Below, piece by piece: positions 56,349-64,000 of a stretch of 64,000 nucleotides of DNA. The stretch covers positions 12,727,001-12,791,000 of the forward strand of contig NC_088308.1 of the NCBI RefSeq assembly GCF_910592395.1, in the 5' to 3' direction. The stretch is from Lineus longissimus (Eukaryota; Nemertea; Pilidiophora; Heteronemertea; Lineidae). A program made the position numbers and the translations under genes. The notes under the pieces were generated by a model. That model was not told where the DNA came from. It saw only the letters and a list, made by a program, of their open reading frames with translations, and searched no databases. The first letter of the stretch is position 1. Each line of letters starts with the position of its first letter.

Positions 56349-57763
56349 ATTGACTGTTTGTCTGGGGGTGAGTGATCATCGGCGTTAGGCCTTTATAGGC
56401 CTAGGATGTCTAGACATGTTTTTAATAGAAGAAAGTGACAACGTGTGCAATAAAGCCATGAAATAACCGTTTACATCGCGTCTGGCAAAAGCAAGGCACA
56501 TGGCCTACTAAATTTTAAATTTTAAGAAATTCAATTTTCTCTGTAGTGAATTAATTTCACTAATTAATTTGGGACTCAATAAGAGGTAGGTCAATCCGAT
56601 ATCCACAGCAAGTTGTAGGTCTGGATGCTGAAATGGGGCTTTCTAAACGAGACATTAAAATGTTGAAGATTGTTTTTCTGGCACACTCTGTATGAATCAA
56701 CCCATTTGCCGATTTTGGAATAAACCATTGAATGAAACTGACATTTCCTGGGACATGTGCATTGATCGTCTCATCGCGGCCGGTGCAAACGGCATGCAGT
56801 TCGGCCATTCACATTGGTCAGTGATGTTGAATAGAACTGAATGATCCATTGTGATGGTAACTTGGGGCTGAGGCCTAAATACCGGCAAGAATATATGGAA
56901 GGTACCTTAGAAAGACGAAACTAGAGTATCTACATAGTGTATGCTGTATATCGATTTTGCCAATTTTATTGTCCTCATTTGACACATGCAAACTCTCCCT
57001 AAAGCTTTCAAAAGTTTTGAATGGTATTTAATCTGTTCTAAACAACATATAGTGACTGTTACTTATGTCTGTGACAACTAATCAATGAGTTTGAGTGATT
57101 TTGAAAACATTTCTTATGGCATAAATTATGACATCTTGGTTGCTGAAAAGTCTCAATGGCGGGAGATTTGAACTTCGATGGATTTTGCTTTGGGCTTTTT
57201 AGAAGTAGGTGCTATGAAAATTGCTGTAAATTGTAGAAAGTACAAAGAGTCCTGGACAACATGCAATATTTTCATCTTGTGTGACATGAACATTTTTTTT
57301 TACAGGTACCAATAGTGTGTCGTCGTCTTTTGTCCAGCAGTTGTAAAAAAAATGATAACCGAGTACTATATTTTGTAATTTTGTTAAGAAGTAGGATTTG
57401 TTTGAATAGACAGACACGTACCCTTCTCAAACACCTAGAGAATCCAATATTATTATTTTTGAATCATTCTGTCGCATCAAAGGATCATTTCACTCGAGTG
57501 TTAGGATTTTCAAGGTAAAACAGCGCTGATCTTAGTCCGAAGAGACAATAAGGGTTATTTTAGGCCAAGCTGATGCTCTCCCTGAACAAGGCATTGGTCC
57601 CCTTCTTTCAAGAAAGAATGCACTGCCCTTTAAATCCGATTGCCCCTTACAAGACCACCACACACTCCTGTCACCACCACCAAAAAGTCAGCTCCTGGGG
57701 TCATGAAATCACATCCTGTGAAATCTCTGTTCTAGTTTTATGATGTTTTCCTTTCTTCATTAG
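56349..57763. other. Intron sequence, nothing recognised
   Basis: It probably includes the transposase element's 5' flank. A minus-strand frame at 56697-56888 has no known motif. The final stretch is the acceptor tract of the last visible exon. Confidence 0.5.
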
Positions 57764-57931
<168 letters not shown>

Positions 57932-58152
57932 TAATTACACCATGTCAGCATCAGTATCATCTTATGTTGTTGCTTCATTTTCACCAGAAATGACTCCGAG
58001 GTTAAGTTCTGAACTGTAATGACATAATTATTGTTACTGTGAAAATTCGCAATTCTCTGGTGTAGAAAAAACTCTTATTCACTAAAATGATAATGCACAA
58101 CAAACGCTTAGACTTTAATTATTGGGTCACATTATGCCATCTTGACCTGCTG

Positions 58153-59680
58153 GTTGGCTCGGTGTAGGGGGGGTCTATACAATACCACAGTATCCGTCAT
58201 CGTCTGTATCCTGTTTCAAAAACAGTGCTGTGTTTCTTAACTACTAGGGCTATCAACTTGAAACCTCTTGCTCTGAATTTTGGTCTGATATGACTCGACC
58301 ACCATGGGGCCATAAATGAAAAGGTAAAAAGTGTGATCTCTCTCTTATAAGTGACTTGTTTTGATAAAAGTTTTATGGTAGCTTCTCCTAGCACGGATAC
58401 ATCACCATATCATATGGGATTTCGATTTGACCTAACTTTCAAGGTCACAGAGGTCAAATGGCGTCAATGGGCCATTTCGCACGTTTCTTTACCGCTAAAG
58501 TTATGAACTTTAATACAGATGACTCTCTTGATCAGGTAACCTCTGGCACCAAATTTCGTTTTGATCTGATATTGACTTAGCCACCAGGGGGCCAAACCTG
58601 AAAAGGTAAAAAGAACAATATTACGCTGATTAGTGACTTGTTTTTAATAATATTTTTTATTGTTGGTACTCCTGACAAGGATACATCAAATGTCATACAA
58701 GTTTTTGATTTGACCGAGGTCAATTTCACCGAGGTCAATTGGTGTAAATTGGCTGTTTTTGTGCAACTATGGCACGTTATCTAACTGCTTAAGCTATGAA
58801 ATTGAAACTTGGTACACATGACCCCCTACATCAGATAATCTTTGTTGCCGAAGAAATATCTCACTTATTTTTGATGAGATTTTTATGGTGGGTACTCCAA
58901 GCAACGACACATCATATGTCGTATGAGGTATTGATTTGACCTACTTTTCAAGGTTACAGAGGTTAAATGGCGTAAATTGTCTGTACGGTGTAACAATTAA
59001 TGATGTGTGTCAGTTGCTTGAATGGCATTTTTAGAGGGGGTTAGTTTTCTTTTGGTTCTCCTTCTGTATAGTGGCTTTTCGCAACGTTTCGAACAGCAGT
59101 GTCCCTGTCCGTTTTCAAGTACGAAGTGACCGTTGTCCACAAGTACGAATAAATGTGCCACAAAGCACAATGACATGTGCCTTAAGCGCTAAAGCTTAAC
59201 AACTTGAAACTTGGTACTCCTGAACCTCGAGGTCAAATAACCTCAGACACCGAATTTCAGCCGATATTATATTATTGTTGACTTGGCCACCAGGTTGCCA
59301 AAACTTAATAGGTAAAAAGTGCAATATCTCACTTATTATTGTCTTGTTTTCAATAACGTTTTTATGCTAGGTACTCAAGCAAGGTTACATCACATGTCAT
59401 ACCGATTTTCAAGGTCACAGAGGTCAAATGGTGTAAATTGGTCGATAGGGTTTTCTTCTGCACTTTTCTTAACAGCGGTTACCATTGGTCTCACATTTGG
59501 TACACATGTACGGTACCCTATAGTCAGGCGATCCCAGGGACTGAAGTTCGGTTTGATTTGATTCACTGCTTGACCAGCAGGGGCCAAATCTGAAAACCTT
59601 AAAAATATGATTATTGCTTCACTACTTGCACAATTGCCATCAATCTGATAGCATGGTTACATGTGACCACGATATACAGT
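58153..59680 (+). repeat. HINE-A copy, degenerate
   Basis: It starts ggctcggtgtaggggggg. AGGTCACAGAGGTCA at 58442 and 59412, CCACCAGGGGGC at 58581. The middle monomers are heavily decayed and the 3' terminus is absent. Confidence 0.75.
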
Positions 59681-59713
59681 GTGTTTAAAAAAAAGGAAAC
59701 CGAGATTCATTTC

Positions 59714-61160
59714 TGGCTCACTGTAGGGGAGTCTATACGATACCGCAGTGTCCGTCGTCCTCCGTCGTCGTCCGCCGTCGTCGTCTTATCCTGTGGCATG
59801 TTTCTTAACCGCTTGTGCTATGTACCTGAAACTTTATATACTTCATCCTCAAGGTCATATGTACCCTGATTCTTGACTTTGCCACCAGGGGGCTAAAACC
59901 GAAAAGTTAAAATGTGCAATATCTCATTTATTACTGATTTTTTTGACAAAAATTTTATGGTACGTACCCCTAGCAAGGATACATCACATATCATACGGGT
60001 TTTTGATTTGACCTACTTTTCAAGGTCACAGAGGTCAAACTCTAAAATTTCACCGATAGTGGCACGTTTTGTCTTTATTCGTCCTATAGTCTTTAAATTT
60101 GGTATGTAGACACCTGTTATGTAGCTCTACATGTTGACAAAAAATCAGGCCGATGTGGCATACTATTCAAGGTCACAGAGGTCAAATGGTGTGAATTGGC
60201 CGTTTGTGTGTAAATATGGCACGTTTCTTAACCACTGAAGCTATGAACTTTAAACTTGGTACACATGACCCCCTAGGTCAGATGACCTGTGGCACTGATT
60301 TTTCGGTCTTGCCTGATTCTTAACTAGGCCACCAGGGGGCCAAATCCAGAAATTTGAATAGTGCCAAATCTGGCTTATTACGGATTGGTTTTTGGTAAAA
60401 ATGTTATGGTAGATACTCTTAGCAAGGATACATCACATATGATACGGGTTTTTGATTTGACATACTTGTCACGGTCACAGAGGTCAAATGGTGTAAATTG
60501 GCCATTTGAGCGTAACTGTGGAACGTTTGTTAACCCCTAAGGCTATGAACTTGAGACTTTGTACAAAGGACCCCCTAGATCAGCTGACCTCTGAACCTGA
60601 ATTTCAGTCCGGTCTGATTCTCGACTTGGCCACCAGGGGGCCAAAAGTTAAAACATAGAAAGTGTGATATCTCGCTTATTAATGATTCGTTTTCAATAAC
60701 ATTTTTATGGTAGGTTCTCCTAGCAAGGATACATCACATATCATATGAGTTTTTGATCTGACCTGCTTTTCAAGGTCACGGAGGTCAAATGGCGTAAATT
60801 GGTCGTTTGATTGTAACTATGGCACGTTTCTTAACCACTAAAGCTATGAAATTGAAATTTGGTACACATGCCTCCCTACGTCATGTAACCTCGGACATCG
60901 AATTTCGATCTGATCTGGTACTCAACTTGGCCACCAGGAGGCCAAAACTAAAATAGGTGAAAAGTGCAATATCTCGTTTAGTGACTTGTTTTTGATGCTT
61001 TTCTTATGGTACTTACTCCAAGGAAATATACATCACATGTCATAACGACTTTGGTTTGACCTATATACTATACATTTACAATGTTTCTTAATCTGGATGA
61101 ATTCCAAAGCACCAAATATCTATACGGTGAGCACAATGGTCCCTGGCCGTTTCATTTAAT
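59714..61160 (+). mobile_element. HINE-A, full-length copy
   Basis: ggctcactgtaggggagtct to tacggtgagcacaatggtcc and tttcattt. Direct repeats at 60023, 60170 and 60773, inverted half-sites near 60277, CCACCAGGGGGC at 59882, 60329 and 60630. Closest relative of 49012-50452, differing by scattered substitutions. The frame at 61081-61380 is an artefact spanning its 3' end. Confidence 0.88.
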
Positions 61161-61487
61161 TTCCTGGACATGGCTAAATATTTTGGAAATTGGCAATCGC
61201 CAACTGGAGCTGGCCGAAAGTACTTCCAGCAAAATAGTTGCATTTTCATCAGAATTTGCTGGCCAGGAAATGTGCCAGGATACCAATATTTTGAACTCTT
61301 CTTTCGATAGGATGATAGCTTTTTACAGCAGGAAGACTAAACGCACCGTAATTGGCAGTAATTGGCAGATTTTAAGCTGAAAATTGTCGTCTGCTCAAAA
61401 CAGGCAAAAGGGACTTGATCCTACCTTTCTCTGTAATGTACTGAACGCGCTACACATAAGGTCGCTTTAACCTGAATATCTGACCTA
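61161..61487. other. Unassigned stretch between HINE-A and the DIRS-like element
   Basis: Contains tggaaattggcaatcgccaa and ggccaggaaatgtgccagg. No match elsewhere in the window. It could be the 3' end of the retroelement. Confidence 0.45.
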
Positions 61488-61964
61488 CTATAGTATTCTG
61501 CCAAAGCCGAACCAACCCAACAACGAAAGATCCGAGGTTCTATCACCAGCAAAGAACTGCAGTTTGAAATATGCCTGGTCCCTGGCAAGGACAAAATGTT
61601 CTCTGGTAGTCAAATCAGGCCTAGCTAATTGATCATCCAAGTATTGTGTTATGGTGAAAATCTTATCTAAGAAAATTTGCTTAGCTTGTTTAACCACTAC
61701 TTGGGCTAAACCCTGTTCCGTCTTAATCGACTTTACATAGGAATGAACAGAGGGAGCATCAGCCAGATTACCAGCCTCTAAAGAATTGTCCCACTGATTG
61801 CCTCTACCCGTGGACTCGTTGATAATACGTTTGACAGAAAGAACCATGGTTTGCGCAGTACTATAGGCTAGTCTCATAGGGCAAGCACACGGAGATTTCC
61901 CCGGCCTTCCTAAAAAAGAATGGGAAATACGATGCACCTTTGTCCTACCAAAGGTATCTTTCAA
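61488..61964 (-). pseudogene. DIRS-like tyrosine recombinase N-terminal region, truncated
   Basis: 158 codons. WDNSLEAGNLADAPSVHSYV, EQGLAQVVVKQAKQIFLDKI and REHFVLARDQAYFKLQFFAG followed by DRTSDL are the conserved core leading to the catalytic part in DIRS-group recombinases. The frame ends soon after, before the arginine/histidine/tyrosine catalytic residues, so the domain is truncated. Confidence 0.6.
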
Positions 61965-62549
61965 ACTAAAAAAACACAGTGTCTAAAGCTGGCCTGCCAG
62001 GTAAAATATGAAGAAATTCCACATATTTGGACTTGAGGGACTTCCTCTTTGATATATCTCTAGCAGGGGCAAGTGACGAATCCAGCTCTTTCAACCTTTG
62101 ATTGATATGGAGTAAATAAGAACCACAGATTTTGGAAACAGAAGAAAGCATTATAGCTATGATTTAAAAGAGACTCTGAATGCTCTTAGAGGCCAGCGCG
62201 ACCCAACCATGTCTGGAATAAAACCCTTTTTGGATGGATAGAGAAGAACCCCTGTGTCACCCGTTTCACCTACAGTATACTGTGAGATAACCCGAGGTGT
62301 GATGGGCGGGAGCCATGTCGAGGCAAATGACGTCAGTGGCGACACCATGGTGCAAATGGGTACCGCACACTTCAACAAATGTTTGATCAGGTGAAGGATC
62401 AAACAGATTGGAGGAATAAATATAGCTTGGGTTCAATGGCGATATACTGAGCAAACACATTGTGTCCTGCCTATAGCAGGGGTGGCACTGGAAAAAAAGC
62501 CTTGGCACAGAGCCATCCTGAGCACACATCAAGTTAGAATCACATGCCA

Positions 62550-63236
62550 TCAGATCAGTACTATGGGGGCCAAATCGTGAATCAAGCTCTCACCAATTGT
62601 TCTGAGACAACATGGCATCATGTGCAGAGAGAGCTCGAGACGGAAGAGCCGCCAGATTTTGGTCTGAAGACACGTTACACAACCGGAGATCCAATTCAAA
62701 TCAAGAGTCAAGAAAAACAACCATTTTAGAATTACACTAAGACCCCTGTCTTTGGAACTTTTGTTGCTCCACGCCATTACCAGCGATTTGCTATCCACCA
62801 ACACGTCAACCCTATGGTTCTTAATCGTCTCGGGTATAGCCACAAGGGAGCGATAGAGAGCATCTGCCTCCTTTAAATGAATGGGCCTACTATCATTATT
62901 CGACCAGCAGTCACCAAATGCCTCACCAACCTTGCCGCCAGACAAATGCACCGTGGCATAACAGTAATCCGACGCATCAGTAGCCAGAGAGTGCTGCAGA
63001 TATTCCTCCTGTCTCCAAGAGAAATGACCCTCCCACATATCCAAGAAACACCAAAACTCTATCTCTTCCCTAAGAGCTCCTACCAGTGGCACATCCCTAG
63101 ACCCCTTGAGGGCAGTAGAAATAGCCAACGAAATCTCCCTGGTAAAGATCTTGGCCGTCGGGAACACCAACAGCATAGAAATAAACTTGCCCATCAGACA
63201 TTGAAGAGACCTTAAACCAACAACTGACGATGCCAA
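62550..63236 (-). pseudogene. DIRS-like RNase H domain
   Basis: 228 open codons. TREISLAISTA links from the RT. The RNase H acidic residues are seen as LATDASDYCYATVHLSGG, IHLKEADALYRSL and VDVLVDSKSLVMAWSNKSS. After DLNWISG the frame seems shifted, because the typical downstream segment appears in another frame. Confidence 0.7.
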
Positions 63237-63960
63237 GATGCCATCGCGCAGTGCAGCAAACCTGTCCTTCTTGTCTCTGGCAATAAAAATGCCAATTTCC
63301 CAGAATGGACAAAAAAACCAAGAGATATAACGCAGGTGTTGGCATCAAGGAGACACTTGTAAAGAGCAAATGTATAACCAAGTTTTGTCATGATAAATAA
63401 GACAAACATGACTGTATCAATATCATGCAAGAGCGGTAGCGCAAGCCTCAGCGCAATAAACCACCTATCATCAATGTACTGAAGCGGCGGAATACCCATC
63501 TTCCTAAAGAAATGGTGGTCTGGTTAACAAGCGGCGAGGCTTTCCAACCAAATGGGAGAGTGGCACACGTCATGAAATACCCCACCTATTCCATCCCAAA
63601 ATACGTTTGAGACTGATCTGAGAGCATAAGATGATCATATCCAGATTTCTCATCTGTAGTGAACATGAGATCACCTGGAAGTGCAAGACGAGGCACATCC
63701 CTCAAATTCTCCAGCATACAAGGGCAATCTTTTATCCACAGTTGATGTACTGCTCATGGTGACAAAAGCCTAGGCTTTGTAGGCTCTACAACAAAAGGCA
63801 TGATGACTTTCGAAGGCTGACACTCACAAACTTTTCCAACAAGTCGGACCGCCCCCGTCTTAATCCGCTCTTCAAGGGACTTCGAAATAAATCAGGGATG
63901 TTCACAACGAGTGGAAGGATTCAGAAAATACCTAGGAGATGGTGTATTGCTCTCATAAAC
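63212..63960 (-). pseudogene. DIRS-like reverse transcriptase, broken
   Basis: The upstream part reads EERIKTGAVRLVGKVCECQP, then MPFVVEPTKPRL, followed by stops and frame changes. The catalytic stretch is GIPPLQYIDDRW with the YxDD pair. The following segment (TKLGYTFALYKC, SLGFFVHSGKLAF) is the usual thumb-side motif of DIRS RTs. At least two frame breaks separate the conserved blocks. Confidence 0.7.
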
Positions 63961-64000
63961 CACACCTTTAAATTGCCCTTTGTACGGCCTGAAAAAATTT

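Larger units (their letters stand above)
61488..64000 (-). mobile_element. DIRS-like YR retrotransposon, decayed, runs off the window
   Basis: On the minus strand the order is reverse transcriptase, RNase H, then a tyrosine-recombinase-type region, the DIRS arrangement. Frames shift several times and stops interrupt the RT, so this copy is dead. The 5' portion lies beyond the window. It follows a HINE-A copy, and no split direct repeats or inverted termini could be identified. Confidence 0.7.

Noticed and set aside
61081-61380. 99-codon frame
   Set aside because: It begins inside the HINE-A 3' end and runs into unrelated sequence. No motif.

Overview
The window is metazoan genomic DNA, AT-rich and full of repeats, most likely from a marine invertebrate. 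I cannot name the species from sequence alone. The only clear host gene is an ABCC1/MRP-type ABC transporter on the + strand. Seven consecutive exons (333-643, 22624-22823, 24282-24408, 25178-25279, 27837-27983, 51805-51963, 57764-57930) run in frame from the second membrane domain through the first half of the second nucleotide-binding domain. All have GT-AG borders. Earlier exons, and the final exons carrying the signature and Walker B motifs, lie outside the window. Two introns exceed 20 kb.

Nearly everything else is mobile or repetitive DNA sitting in those introns. The dominant family (my label HINE-A) has a 5' end near GCTCACCGTA, an interior of about 300-base monomers, an inverted 3' end near TACGGTGAGC and a terminal stem-loop. 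This layout resembles Helentron-type Helitron derivatives. Copies or pieces lie at about 1.2-7.4, 20.6, 28.1-30.1, 31.2 with 37.6-38.0, 41.0-42.2, 49.0-51.2, 53.8 and 58.2-61.2 kb, almost all in the gene's own orientation. Each monomer carries a sequence matching the CTCF core consensus and a DR3-type nuclear-receptor direct repeat.

Region by region. 0.9-7.4 kb: a tRNA-headed SINE, then HINE-A sequence broken by two LINE fragments and a PIF/Harbinger-like MITE with a TTA duplication. 7.4-20.6 kb: what looks like one 13.2-kb insertion with HINE-B ends into a HINE-A copy, because the flanks rejoin to the uninterrupted monomer. It holds a dispersed repeat, MITE-like elements, a short nested HINE-B copy, a minisatellite with a 102/99-base unit, and an antisense 578-codon ORF of unrecognised family. 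20.6-28 kb: four exons among smaller repeats and two strong hairpins. 31.3-37.6 kb: a 6.25-kb element with terminal inverted repeats splits another HINE-A copy and itself contains a 953-base element with perfect 26-base ends and a 9-base duplication. 38-48 kb: a piggyBac-like scrap, a full-length HINE-A, a 145-base tandem array and a broken OB-fold (RPA-like) gene. 49-58 kb: HINE-A, two exons, an inverted second copy of the 8.4-9.5 kb repeat, and a pogo/Tigger-like transposase gene with one stop codon. 58-64 kb: two HINE-A copies, then a decayed DIRS-like tyrosine-recombinase retrotransposon on the minus strand running off the end.

Sequence-level observations (splice sites, inverted repeats, duplications, motif matches) are direct. 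Family names come from recalled protein and repeat motifs and were not searched against a database.
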